Position numbers and translations under genes: made by a program. A stretch of 64,000 bases of DNA, from the NCBI GenBank assembly GCA_905221605.1, contig CAJNDS010002853.1, forward strand, positions 1 to 64,000, read 5' to 3'. The first letter of the stretch is position 1. Each line of letters starts with the position of its first letter. The DNA is from Symbiodinium natans. Lineage: Eukaryota; Sar; Dinophyceae; Suessiales; Symbiodiniaceae. Under the pieces are notes generated by a model. That model ran no database searches. It was not told the DNA's origin and saw only the letters and a list, made by a program, of their open reading frames with translations. This document shows, piece after piece, positions 1 to 10,133 of the stretch.

Positions 1-420
1 TTAAATCGTTTAAATCGATTTAATTGGGGGGGAAACCCAGTCAAGCCATAAACCAACCAATTAAATCGTTTAAATCGCCCAGGCCAATTAAACTATTTAA
101 TTCAGGCGTCCGATTTAAACGATTTAATTGGACTCAATTAAATCGTTTAAATCGCCCAGGCCAATTAAACTATTTAATTGGCCTGGGCGATTTAAACGAT
201 TTAATTGAACCCAATTAAATCGTTTAAATCGATTAAATCGTTTAAATCGTTTAAATCGATTTAATTGGGGGGGGAAACCCAGTCAAGCCATAAACCAACC
301 AAATAAATCGTTTAAATCGCCCAGGCCAATTAAACTATTTAATTCAGGCGTCCGATTTAAACGATTTAATTGGACCCAATTAAATCGTTTAAATCGTTTA
401 AATCGTTTAAATCGATTTAA
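1..420. repeat. TTTAAATCG simple-sequence array with palindromic junctions
   Basis: The stretch consists of repeated TTTAAATCG/CGATTTAAA units plus longer copies of a block containing CCCAGGCCAATTAAACTATT. Opposite orientations meet at TTTAAATCGATTTAAA, giving local palindromes. A block starting with a G run and AAACCCAGTCAAGCC occurs twice (about 27 and 264). Open frames here are by-products of the repeat; no gene is visible. Confidence 0.9.
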
Positions 421-489
421 TTGTGGCGAGACTCCACCCCCTCCCCCCTCCTCTCCCCTCCCCCCCCCACCCCCAACCGCCACCCCCCG

Positions 490-760
490 AGGGGCAGGCT
501 GAGGGGCTGCAGAGGCGCTAGAGGGGTTGGAGGGGTGGAGGGGCTGGAGGGGCTGGAGGGCTGGAGAGGCTGGAGGGGCTGGAGGGGCTGGAAGGGCTGG
601 AGGGGCTGGTTGGAGCTGGAGGGGCTGGAGGGGCGGAGGGGGGCTGGAGGGGCTGGAGGGCTGGAGGGGCTGGAGGGGCTGGAGGGGCTGGAGGGGCTGG
701 AGGGCTGGAGGGGCTAGAGGGGCTGGAGGGGCTGGAGGGGCTGACCTACCCCCCACCCTC
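490..760. repeat. GGAGGGGCT minisatellite
   Basis: About 27 tandem copies of a 9-10 base unit (GGAGGGGCT with GGAGGGCT variants). It is strongly strand-asymmetric: G-rich on plus, C-rich on minus, with a C-rich stretch (432-487) just before. Because the unit is 9 bases, long Gly/Trp/Glu- or Pro/Leu-rich frames open on both strands; these are not genes. Confidence 0.9.
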
Positions 761-894
761 CACCACCCGCCAACCTTTCCCCTTCCCCCCCTACACCAAC
801 CCACGCGCCCCCTTCCCACAAAAAACAACATTCACAATACTACTCGCACCCAATCCATCCTACCCCTCCTCTCACACCCTTTCACTCCAAGCTA

Positions 895-1165
895 TAAACC
901 TGAAGTTATCATAACTATGATAACCTCAGCTTCCCCATCATGAGTTATCATAATTATGATAACTTTAACTTCCCCATCATAAGTTATCACAATTATGATA
1001 ACTTCAACTTCCCGATTTGAATTATCATAATTATGATAACTTTAAGTTCTTAATCTCAGAGTATGATAATTATGATAAGTAACTTTTCATAATTATGATA
1101 AGTTATCATAATTATGATAAGTTATCATAAGTTATCATAATTATGATAAGGTATCATATAGGGCG
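895..1165. repeat. Tandem palindromes ATCATAATTATGAT
   Basis: Self-complementary units based on TTATCATAATTATGATAA recur about eight times with 15-20 base spacers. Each unit could form a hairpin or bind a symmetric dimeric protein. A related unit occurs at about 2794. No coding potential is visible. Confidence 0.85.
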
Positions 1166-1238
1166 TCCGCCTATTGCGGTTCCCCTTATTTTTTTATAGG
1201 TTACATAAATGTTGAGCAAATGTCCTTCAAAATAGAAA

Positions 1239-1707
1239 CAAAAAGGATAATTCAAGTTTTGCTTATCGGGGGATGGTTGTTTGAGATATCTTAGGTAAGG
1301 TAGAGTTTTCCGGATGGGTTTTGTTTTGCTTATTGGGGCGTGATGGGGTTACCGTCATTGTCTTATAGGTTTATTTACATGCATATAAATCAAACCCTGA
1401 ACGCTAGTTATAACCGCAGCAAAAAGTTATAACCTTGTCATACACATATATCCTGCTTGCTGGGATTCAACATGTAAGCAAACTATATCGTTAAATGATG
1501 GAATTCAGGTTTTGCTTATCGGGGGATGGTTGCTTGAGATATCTTAGCTAAGGTAAAGTCTTTGGGACAAATGTTTTGTTGCGCTTATTGGGGTGTGATG
1601 GGCTTCCCCTTATTCTTATGGGTTTACATAAGTGTATAAAAATAAAACCCCAACCCATAGTTATAAGCACAGCAACAAGTTATAACCTTGTCATATAGAT
1701 ATTTCCG
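1239..1707. repeat. Diverged tandem dimer of a ~210 base unit
   Basis: Two copies (about 1239-1450 and 1499-1707) share TTTTGCTTATCGGGGGATGG, GAGATATCTTAG, a GCTTATTGGGG block and AGTTATAACCTTGTCATA in the same order. They have diverged by substitutions and small indels. No open frame is conserved between them, so this is a non-coding repeat of unknown origin. Confidence 0.75.
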
Positions 1708-1734
1708 CAGAGCTCGTCAAATCCGATCATGATG

Positions 1735-2030
1735 TAGGCACCCCAACCCTATAGGGTTAAGGTTGACAGGTTTAGGGTTTAAGATTGAAGCATTTTAACC
1801 TAAGCCGGCAATTCAACCTAAACCCTAACCTTTAAACCCTATAGAGTTAGGGTTTAAGGAGTTAGGGTTTAAGGCGCAATCCCATGTAGGAAACATACAC
1901 TTATGAGCAGAAAAGACACGGGGGACACTGCTTGCGATTCAGAATATTCGGAGCAGAAAAGACACATGGGACACTGCGTGCGAATCAGGCTTTTTAGGAG
2001 CAGAAAAGATGCGGACGAGGTACCTCGGCA
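1735..2030. repeat. Degenerate CCCTAAA-like palindromes and three ~50 base repeats
   Basis: 1740-1880 mixes AACCCTA and TAGGGTT units facing each other (for example AACCCTATAGGGTT), that is, telomere-like units in inverted orientation. 1903-2020 holds three tandem copies of a unit starting GAGCAGAAAAGA and containing GACACTGC. No gene is seen. Confidence 0.7.
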
Positions 2031-2037
2031 GGAGCAC

Positions 2038-2745
2038 CATTAAACCATTAAACCATGAAACCATTGAACCATTAAACCATTAAACCAATGGTTTCCCCCT
2101 TATGAGAATCCCCTAAACTATTAAACCATTGAACCATTAAACCATTAAACCATTAAACCAATGGTTTTCCCCATATGAGAATCCCTGAAACCATTAAACC
2201 ATTAAACCATTAAACCATTAAACCATTAAACCATTAAACCATTAAACCTTTAAGCCATTCAGCCATTAAGCCATTAAACCATGAAACCATTAAACCATTA
2301 AACCATTAAACCATTAAACCATTAAACCATTAAACCATTAAACCAATGGTTGCCCCCCCATGAAAATGGTTGAATGGTTAAGGGGATTCTCATATGGGGG
2401 AAACCAATGGTTTCATGGTTTAATGGTTTATGGTTTAATGGTTTAATGGTTGAGGGGATTTTCATAAGGGGGAAACCATTGGTTTAATGGTTTAATGGTT
2501 TAATAGTTTAATGGTTTAGGGGGTTTTTCATAAGGGGGAAACCATTGGTTTAATGGTTTAATGGTTTCATGGTTTAATGGTTTAATGGTTTTGGGGATTT
2601 TCATAAAAGGTAAACCATTGGTTTAATGGTTTAATGGTTTAATGGTTTAATGGTTTAATGGTTTAACGGTTTAATGGTTTAATGGTTTTAGGGATTTTCG
2701 TATGGGGAAACCATTGGTTGAATGGTTAAATGGTTTAAACTGTTT
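2038..2745. repeat. Large inverted array of ATTAAACC / GGTTTAAT
   Basis: From about 2038 to 2345 the 8-9 base unit reads ATTAAACC on plus; from about 2355 to 2745 it reads GGTTTAAT. Spacers are mirrored too: CCCCTTATGAGAATCCC on the left and GGGATTTTCATAAGGGGG on the right. The centre is near 2345-2365. The whole block is therefore an imperfect palindrome of about 700 bases built from a microsatellite. Confidence 0.85.
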
Positions 2746-3067
2746 AAGGGAATGTGCAAAAAACACAGGGGAACCGCTATAGGCGGTGACCCATCATAAT
2801 TATGATAAATTGTCGTAGTTATCACAAGTTATCCTACTCGCTCTTTCCCGTTAAAAGTGCTTACGGCTTAAAGACCTTAGTACATAAGACTGTGCTAAAG
2901 CGCAAAGAAAACAATGCTTACGATACAGAGACTTTGGCACACTATGTTGCGTCAAGACACAATGAAATTATGCTTGCGATCTATACAGTGAAACGGAAAC
3001 AGGCTAGTTCCATCATTGTTTTTTCTTCGTTGCTTACCTCTTTTTTTTTTATTTTGTAGAGTCACTG

Positions 3068-3598
3068 GAATTTGCTATGACTGCGAGTGGGCGAAGCCTT
3101 AAACAGTCTTTAGGATTTGCTAGGACTGCGAGCGGGCGAAGCCGTTACCGAAAACAATCCCGAAATTTGCTATGACTGCGGGCGGGCGAAGCCGTTACAG
3201 AAAACAGTTTCTGGATTTTGCTATGACTGCGAGCGGGCGAAGCCGTTACCGAAAACAATCCCGAAATTTGCTATGACTGCGGGCGGGCGAAGCCGTTACC
3301 GAAAACAGTTTCTGGATTTTGCTATGACTGCGAGCGGGCGAAGCCGGTAAGGAAAGCAGTTTCTGGATTTTGCTATGACTGCGAGCGGGCGAACCCGTTA
3401 CCGAAAACAGTCCCTGAAATTTGCTATGACTGCCAGCGGGCGAAGCCGTTACCGAAAACAGTCCCTGAATTTTGCTATGACTGCCAGCGGGCGAAGCCGT
3501 TACCGAAAACAGTCCCTGCAATTTGCTATGACTGCGAAAACATTCCTTGGCATTTGCTATGACTGCGAGCCGACGAAGCCGCTACAGAGTTAAAGTTT
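3068..3598. repeat. ~51 base minisatellite, about ten copies
   Basis: Each copy begins TTTGCTATGACTGCGAGCGG, followed by GCGAAGCC, TACCGAAAACAG and a short variable tail. Copies start near 3070, 3117, 3168, 3217, 3267, 3318, 3369, 3420, 3471, a truncated one at 3522, and 3553. The period is close to a multiple of three, so frames stay open across it on both strands. No gene is inferred. Confidence 0.9.
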
Positions 3599-3857
3599 AC
3601 AGTGAGAGGTAATTGATAACTTGTCCTTGCGAAGGTTATTGTGATCTTCATGGACATGTTTATTGGAAAGACACCAGCAAGTACGAGAACTACGACCTCC
3701 AGGACATCAAAGCTTGTGCGTGTCACCTACATGATTTGTGCCGGCAGAAGTAAATGCAAGACAAGAAGCGAACTCAAGAGATTTGTGTAAGGCAAATACA
3801 TGTCGCAGCTTTTACTCAAGGTTTACAGACAGGATACGAGTTCTCCAGTCGTGCAGC

Positions 3858-4484
3858 ATGGTGAAGGCAAACATAGACGTGCTGGTGCAGCGACGTCTGA
3901 GGGCCATTGCTCACACGCGAGCCCAAAAGGCTGAACTAAAAGCCATTTGGAAAACAAGAACGAGGAACATCAAGAAGTCTCGCAAGAAAGTCAGCTCTGC
4001 CAACCAAAAGCTGCGGGACGCAGGCTACGAAGGCGAGCTTTCGGAAGTATCCTCGGTTTCTGCGTTAACCTCGTCATCCTCGTCTGGTTCTGCGTCTGAG
4101 TCCGAACACAGCCTGGACAAAGACGCGCCTTCTCGTAAGGATAAGGCAAAAGCGCCAGCGCCCGTCCCTAAGGGAAAAGGGCTTGCAGCACCATCGTCCA
4201 TCCCTCAGGGAAAGGGGCCCGTATCACCACCGCCGCCTCCTAAAAGGAAAGGCTTTGTTTCACCTGCAGCCAAGAGTGCCGGACCTGCAGCGCCCAAGGC
4301 GCCCAGCAAGAACCGAAAGGCTAACGAGGCTGGAGAGTTCTACCCTGGTTTCCCAAAGGAAAACCCACGATTTTGCTTTGCTTGCGATCAGTTGCTACGT
4401 GGCATGGAGCGTGCAAGCAGCAAGCACAACGCAGACTGCGAATGGAGAATTCGTAAAGTGCCAGCTAAGAAAGCGGCCGCTTGA
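3858..4484 (+). CDS. Basic, low-complexity protein with a possible C-terminal zinc-binding motif
   Basis: I do not recognise this protein. The reading frame is open from at least 3738, but the first ATG in it is at 3858, giving about 208 residues. The N-terminal ~60 residues are Lys/Arg-rich and helical-looking. A Ser-rich acidic stretch follows (SSSSSGSASESE), then a Pro/Lys-rich linker containing repeated PKGKG- and PKRKG-like motifs. The last ~45 residues contain CFACDQLL followed by H-x4-C, a plausible C-x2-C...H-x4-C zinc knuckle. Basic and proline-rich tails with a small Zn site suggest nucleic-acid binding, but that is inference. It follows the 51 base minisatellite directly. An upstream exon is possible. 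Confidence 0.5.
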   Translation: MVKANIDVLVQRRLRAIAHTRAQKAELKAIWKTRTRNIKKSRKKVSSANQKLRDAGYEGELSEVSSVSALTSSSSSGSASESEHSLDKDAPSRKDKAKAPAPVPKGKGLAAPSSIPQGKGPVSPPPPPKRKGFVSPAAKSAGPAAPKAPSKNRKANEAGEFYPGFPKENPRFCFACDQLLRGMERASSKHNADCEWRIRKVPAKKAAA

Positions 4485-4489
4485 GATCC

Positions 4490-5280
4490 AGCTGTCTGAG
4501 GTACCAAAAATCAGAATTCGTTATGCTATTAAGGATTCGCGTAGCAGCGGCCTAGCGCAGCATGTGTTTCTGTAACCTTCTAAAGCATGTAGTGCTACGT
4601 GTGTTGCGAGGACAGACCGAGAACATTCAGATCTGCGCAAGGAGTCTTCGGCTTCATTTAAATTATGAATATCCTCATAAGAACCCTAAAATAATGCGGC
4701 TGTCCTTCATCTGATCAAATGAAACCAAAGCGCTTCCTAGATCACGAAATAAATGTCTCGCCACAGGCCATCCACCTTATATTGCCTTACACCCTATTAA
4801 AATTCCAGCTCAATCCCATGCCGGGTTCCCACCTCACCACCTTACACTCTAAGCTATCACACGTAGCGATCAAGAATAATGTACAACAAGCTGAACTGTT
4901 GTCGTTTAAACTTAAGACTGCATGCCTTTATCTTTATTGACATTTCGTCAATGTATAGAATAATCCTATTAATGCGATTAATCATCTCCGCGCTTTTTGA
5001 TAGCGTGTGCAAGTGTTACTTGCAACACGAACTTATAAGCAACTAAACAAACGCACTACTGCGATAACTGTTCAATCGCGTTTCAAAGCACACGACATGT
5101 AGTTCTGTGACGTTACGTGTTCCTGCGACAAGCCAAGGTTACAATACTTCTTTAATCACACATTGTCTCTATAACACGTAGCTAGGCATCGTTCGTTAGG
5201 TCGTTATGTTATATGACTTGAGTCTGTGATGACAATTATTCAAAATAAACAAGCTCATCTAACGTTGATTTTTTTTTCAT
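4490..5280. other. No gene recognised
   Basis: AT-rich sequence with only short open frames. No tandem repeat, RNA gene or conserved protein motif was recognised. Confidence 0.5.
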
Positions 5281-5287
5281 GGTTAAC

Positions 5288-6240
5288 ACCAATCTCAGAA
5301 CAGAAAGAACATCCTCGAAGAGTTCCCTAGCACAAAGTGCTACAGTCATAATCAATGCATATAGAACTACCAAACAATGCCATCTTGCAGCTCGGTTTCC
5401 TCAGTGAGATAGAGATTTAGAGTGAGCTCAGCACGCTCGCTTAGATGTACTTTTTAGACACGCACACTTCAGGACGTCCTCCGTCTTCATGACGCCCGCA
5501 GAGTTTTTTGGTGCGGTTTCATGCGTCGGTTATCAATTATTCATTGTTGAATTATTTAGTGGCGTAGTACTCAGACCGCATCATTCATGACGTTTACGCG
5601 GATCGTCAAGATATTGTATTACTTGAGCCTATGATTCAAAGCATGCCGTCGTGACAACACAAAATGGCATTGCAATCAGTTAAACGCATTCTCTTCGCAG
5701 AGTTTCGGCTTTTGAGCAAACAGCAATTACCCTCTCTACCTCGCATATTTCAGGCCGTGCTTACCTCAGCAGATGAAAAACTGACTTGTTGACGCAAAAC
5801 ACAATACACATTCTCATCAAGCCTTGAAGACTTTCAGGTCCTGACTATGCGCTGGTCCAAGATGCAATGGTTGAACGAAGAGGAGCACAAGCCTAAGCTT
5901 TTATGAGATTCATCAGCGAGCGGTTCGTGCCTGACGGCCACATTTAAAGTATCTGTATACTCACCCAACACTAAGAATTTGCTAAGGGCCGAGGCCGATC
6001 TGACGGCCGAAGTCAAATCTTCGAAAAGTTCCCTGGCGTCAAACGCTACAATCATCATCAGTGCATGTATGACTGACTAACGAGGCCATCCTGCAGTGCG
6101 GATTCCTCGCTGGCGGACAGACTTGTATGGAACTCAGCACGCTTGCTTAGATATATTATGATTTTAAGAAACATGTGCTGTCAGGACGTCTTCCACCATC
6201 GTGACGCCGGCAGAGTTTTTGAAGCAGTCTGACGCTTAAC
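5288..6240 (+). repeat. Two diverged ~250 base copies containing a Ser-rich exon-like segment
   Basis: About 5295-5545 and 5990-6235 are related: both contain TCGAAGAGTTCCCT-like and TCAGGACGTC sequence, then GACGCC[CG]GCAGAGTTTTT. In one frame the shared part reads SSKSSLAQSA and SSKSSLASNA, resembling the Ser/Thr-rich exon candidates at 9295-9712. Candidate splice acceptors (for example CATCCTGCAG in the second copy) follow at similar places. I read them as duplicated exon-plus-intron units of an unknown, possibly decayed gene. Confidence 0.45.
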
Positions 6241-6689
6241 TGAGCAATTATAACTTATTTCGAAATATTGATACGCGTAGCCTGTCAGACTTTGTACTAT
6301 TAAGGCTTGAGGCAACTGAGTCGTCTCAGTGCCTAGAGCGCCGGACTTATGTGCTTGTCGCGCATGAATAGCTCATGAATTAACATGTGAGATTTACTTA
6401 GGCCTTCCATTGATGTTCCTCAAGCTTCACGCGCGAAGAAACACCACACGAAGTGTCTGCGTCTCAGTTTCAAACACAATGGCATCTGCGTGAGATCTTT
6501 CTCATGTAGGGCATCTGAATCCCGACGGCCGCTGGACAAGGACTAAAACGATTTTGTTATTGATTAGATGTGCTGCTGCACGTGCAACTTACCAGGACCA
6601 AGCACATGGCCAACAACATTGCGACACTTGACGAGAATGTGACGAAGTACATAGCTTTCTGACACATCGTCTTGAAAAAAATAAGCCTA

Positions 6690-6960
6690 TCGAGTGACTT
6701 CCCCCCTACGCTTGCGACAAATGAGTGTGGAACTCATTATTTATTTACGCAAGCAAATCATTCTGCGTGCATTTCTTCCGGAATAACTGCACTTGATCAA
6801 GTGGTAAGATGCCAATCTAAGCTTTGAAGCAATTTCTTGAGAAGTGAGGCCATCCAGCGACTCCATTGCGCCTGCGAAAAACGAGTGCGGAACTCACTAT
6901 CTATTCATGTAAGAAAGTCATTTGACATGCGCCTCTTCAAAAGATCTGCGCTTTCTGAAC
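6690..6960. repeat. Short tandem duplication
   Basis: About 6700-6810 and 6850-6957 share GAGTG[TC]GGAACTCA[TC]TAT, a CTTGCGA/CCTGCGA block upstream and a CTTC-rich block downstream. It has diverged and has no open frame of note. The pattern of duplicated units matches the rest of the 5-10 kb region. Confidence 0.5.
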
Positions 6961-7839
6961 TAGGAAGATGATTATTGAACCCTTGTGTTCTTCTTCGGCT
7001 GACGCTGTTGCAACGTCTACGCACGTTGACAAGCTCATCCAAATGGAGTTCACCGCTGAGTTGCGATGCAGTTAGAATGCAAACCGAAGCATTGCTATAC
7101 TTATGCCTGCATCACTCCCTTCAGCAGGTTCGCAGCCTCGCTGGCGTCCGTGCTTCAGTTTCAGATTACAAATGCTAACTCCTGAAGATGCGCGGTGCTA
7201 CATTGTTTGTGAGTCTGCCGAAAAGGTTCAGCGACATGCCGTTCATTCAGGCCGACATGTCTCTCCTGAAGTCGACCGAGCCCGCCTGCCTCTAGACGTA
7301 ATGGATCAACTCTAGAACATGCTGCGTATTCTGCATATGTTTCACAAGGGATCGCCGCTGGCTTCTGCATGAAGAAGTGCATTGACAACGTCGGCGATGT
7401 GATCGCGAAGAACATATTTAGTCGACTTTGCAGTACACGTCGCCACGCGACTACGCAGGACGTAACTGAGTGACGGCTGCCTTATGTTCGATCGAATTGT
7501 TGTTACAGAAGGATTCAATTTGCTGGAAGTCGATCACCAGACCTGCTTGGTACAGAGGCTTCGGTCGGAGAGGCGCACGTGTACTTATAAGTTTTGGCAC
7601 AGTTAATTCCGAATAGTCTGCGCTCATGTTTCTCTGAGGTCGAAACTTTCGATCAATTTGCCGCGAGCGAAGCACACGCAAGCCCTCAGGCTCCACCAGC
7701 ATCTTGGATATATTCCATGCTCAGAAAAATAATATAGCAGTCAAAGTTACGAGCGCGTGTTCTTCTGCCGAGACTGTGGCAAGACAACATGTCACTGAAA
7801 GCACGCAAGTTTGTCGAGATCAATGTATGATATCGTGAG

Positions 7840-7994
7840 GTCATCGTGACCTGCTCGAAATTGTCCAATGCACCGGCTTCAAGGTGACGTACAGCCGCGA
7901 CGGCCCATTCTGGAGCGCAGCCAACAACGACACATCTCTTATTTCGTTCTGCACACACTTCTGGGCCAAACAGCCAGGTCACTGCGAGCATTAA
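7840..7994 (+). CDS. Exon-like segment, first copy of a KV-x-YS-DGPFW module
   Basis: After a possible acceptor (TATCGTGAG) the frame encodes about 50 residues including FKVTYSRDGPFWSAANND, then stops. The exon at 8175 contains the parallel VKVPYSCDGPFWALRNGN, preceded by a similar helix. The two are therefore duplicated exons or gene fragments. Function unknown. The stop at 7992-7994 soon after the motif suggests this copy is truncated or spliced. Confidence 0.4.
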
Positions 7995-8174
7995 ATAAAG
8001 CAATTCAGAATTTTGACACTATGGTATACAAAGCAGATAATGCTGCAGAGGAAGTAAAGCGCAAGAAGTCAGAAAACACATAGCGCCTTAACGGCTTGCA
8101 TTTGGACTCGTAACTTTTGAATAATTACAAATGCTTATAGTCAGCTCATCAAGTAAGCAATGCTTCATGCACAG

Positions 8175-8584
8175 GTCAGGAGAAGTTCGCTGAAGTTTGC
8201 CTCATCGACGCCTTCCGATCACACGGCGTAAAGGTCCCTTACAGCTGCGATGGACCTTTCTGGGCACTCAGGAATGGCAACGAAATGCTGCTTTCATTCG
8301 AGACACTCAGCAGAACTTGTAATGCAATGTGTTCATTCGCTATAACTGCACGAGCAAGCAAACTGAGGAAGCACCTGACACCGGTGCCTACAAAGAGCCT
8401 ATCATCTTTCGGCGAATACATCCTTTTGGCTGACAATCACTTCGTAGCTATTCGCGTTGACGAGAATGGCTGCGAAATCAACTTCACCAAGCAGCGACAT
8501 TTATGGGAGCGAGCACATCTCTCAACCATGGAGGCACTTTGCGTATTATCTCTAGTTACTCTAGTTGATAACACTGCATGCTGA
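8175..8584 (+). CDS. Exon-like segment, second DGPFW module with a papain-fold-like His motif
   Basis: A good acceptor (TTCATGCACAG) precedes a frame open to the stop at 8582-8584. It encodes about 135 residues: a helical start, VKVPYSCDGPFWALRNGN, then EYILLADNHFVAIRVDENG. A hydrophobic strand, NHF and a hydrophobic strand resemble the active-site His region of Josephin/OTU/C39-like cysteine peptidases. No catalytic Cys is visible in this exon, so peptidase identity is weak. The protein could belong with the larger gene downstream, which has a clearer Cys/His/Asp set at about 18457-18740. Confidence 0.45.
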
Positions 8585-8727
8585 GATTACGTCAGGCTAC
8601 CTGGTGGAGATGTCCATCTACGAGAGTCGTCTACTTGAATCCCAAGCAAGCGTACAAAATCTACCGCTTGCAGGCGCTATTCAGTGGTGTAGTTCGTATT
8701 TTCTTTTAAGGCACTCTGATACGTCAG

Positions 8728-9066
8728 GCCGGATCTTCTGTGGACATCCTAGACATTGCTGAGGATTCTAAGGGCTCTGGTCTCGAGTTCGAGCCTAAGA
8801 AACCAGAACATATTGGCGTGCGTGCTCGTAAACTCATGTGGTGTTTTCTCACGGCAATCTTCGTAGGCCTTGGATGAAAAAAGCTTTGCGCAGAGACTTG
8901 GTGGTACACGGCGGAGATGTGCCGAGTCCAAGAACAAAGACACTTCAAGATGTGATCTTGGAGATTCCGGGCATGCTAGAGGCGTCATTTAGCAAGCGCA
9001 GTGACTTCAAGTCATTATGGCGCATTCAAAAAAGTGTCAGGCTTTCTGCAGTACAAGACAAGACAG
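8728..9066 (+). CDS. Two coding-like stretches in different frames, unknown product
   Basis: After an acceptor-like ACGTCAG the first frame encodes SSVDILDIAEDSKGSG then EPKKPEHIGVRARKLMW (about 8728-8840). A second frame, open from about 8867 to 9066, encodes PWMKKALRRDLVVHGG then LQDVILEIPGMLEASF and ends at a donor-like ACA/GTAAGG. Only 26-38 bases separate plausible junctions, too short for a normal intron. A frameshift between two parts of one exon is therefore more likely than splicing. No domain is recognised. Confidence 0.35.
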
Positions 9067-9294
9067 TAAGGCCTTGCGCATTGCATATATTCATCAGTAG
9101 ATCATCAGTTTCATTACGCGCGAAATTATTGACAGGCCTCGACCTCGTCTAGCAGCTCGACGATGAAGGCTTATGATTTTGCTTCTGTGACGGTGATCAA
9201 GAAACATCATGTATTGAGTACAGCGCAGCGCTTCGCGTGTGACAAATTCACAGGTGCGAAACGTACGTGTTTATGTTTTTAAATAAGTCAACAG

Positions 9295-9386
9295 GCAAAC
9301 CCAACTGTATCTCCAACGTCGAGATCGTCAAGAACATCCAGTGCAAAGGCTGCATGCTTAAGCCCATTGCAATTGCTTTCATGCAG
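9295..9386 (+). CDS. 92 base exon candidate, copy 1 of a duplicated exon
   Basis: It is bounded by acceptor AACAG (ends 9294) and donor GCAAGT (from 9387). The next copy (9476-9567) has the same length and about 78 percent identity. In the first frame it encodes Ser/Thr/Ala-rich sequence including RSSRTSSAKAACL. Another frame reads KNIQCKGC in both copies. The intron between the copies (9387-9475) begins GC and ends ACAG. Confidence 0.45.
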
Positions 9387-9475
9387 GCAAGTGAACATCA
9401 ATTAATCATATGTCGCAAGAATTAGCTTGCTCGTGTTAAAAGCGTGCTTGGGTCTATTCTTTTATGACTAAACAG

Positions 9476-9567
9476 GCAGACTCGGCTGCGTCTTCAACGT
9501 CACATTCATCAAGAACATCCAGTGCAAAGGCTGCGTGCTTGAGCATATTGCAAATGCTTGCACACAG
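9476..9567 (+). CDS. 92 base exon candidate, copy 2 of a duplicated exon
   Basis: It has the same length and junctions as copy 1, bounded by AACAG upstream and GCAAAG downstream. The frame matching copy 1 reads HSSRTSSAKAACLSIL. Since 92 is not a multiple of three, including both copies in one mRNA would shift the frame. Confidence 0.45.
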
Positions 9568-9620
9568 GCAAAGTTACTTCAGGTGTCTGTAATTTGCGTG
9601 AATATGCTTGCATTTGTGAG

Positions 9621-10133
9621 GCAACTTCGGCTTCTAGCCAAACATCTACAGCATCCAGAAATTTGGAGTCCAAGGCAGTAAATAGTATTCTGCGAGTGTC
9701 TGCAGCTGTCGGAATGAGCAGCCCATCTGCACTTGTAAATCTGGTTGGAATTACGCTTCAGGCGCAGCCTTCTTCATACAAAATTCCAAGCAACTTCGAG
9801 CCTTTCCACTCTGGTTCACATTTGGAGTGGAGATTAAAAGATGAATGGGCTGTTTTTCGTAGAAGCCAATGCACTCCTCGACCAACGCTGAACTCAATCA
9901 GCGATTGCAACATTGGTTATTTACGTGATCGACATGGAGCGTGGGAGCTACATCCTCAACATCCGATCCTCAGACAATTGGGGTTTCCACGCGGCTTTCC
10001 CGGCGCAATGCTGTACTGCCCTTCACTGAAAACAGCTTTTTGGTCGGATACTATTATAGATTCATGGGCGATGCTGCGGGACTTCGAAGATATTTTGACT
10101 GCGATGTCGTCCAGAAGGCTTACTTTTCGGTAG
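9621..10133 (+). CDS. Exon-like segment with a third Ser/Thr-rich copy
   Basis: After TTTGTGAG the frame starts ATSASSQTSTASRNLESKAV, which aligns with the Ser/Thr/Ala-rich reading of the two 92 base candidates. It continues open to 10133 with unrecognised sequence (for example HSGSHLEWRLKDEWAVF). A different frame (to 10300) reads YYYRFMGDAAGLRRYF and HLTLRTVVQFIHHAIN, which also looks protein-like. A frame change near 10000 is therefore likely, by intron or decay. Confidence 0.35.
   Translation, partial: ATSASSQTSTASRNLESKAVNSILRVSAAVGMSSPSALVNLVGITLQAQPSSYKIPSNFEPFHSGSHLEWRLKDEWAVFRRSQCTPRPTLNSISDCNIGYLRDRHGAWELHPQHPILRQLGFPRGFPGAMLYCPSLKTAFWSDTIIDSWAMLRDFEDILTAMSSRRLTFR

Noticed and set aside
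283-943. Pro/Leu- or Gly/Trp-rich long frames on both strands
   Set aside because: Products of the 9-10 base GGAGGGGCT minisatellite; no independent coding signal.
3117-3593. Overlapping repeat proteins on both strands
   Set aside because: Caused by the ~51 base period; copies vary without regard to codon position.
8565-8762. 65-codon plus-strand frame as a gene
   Set aside because: No family motif, crosses a likely splice acceptor at 8727, and a neighbouring frame fits better.
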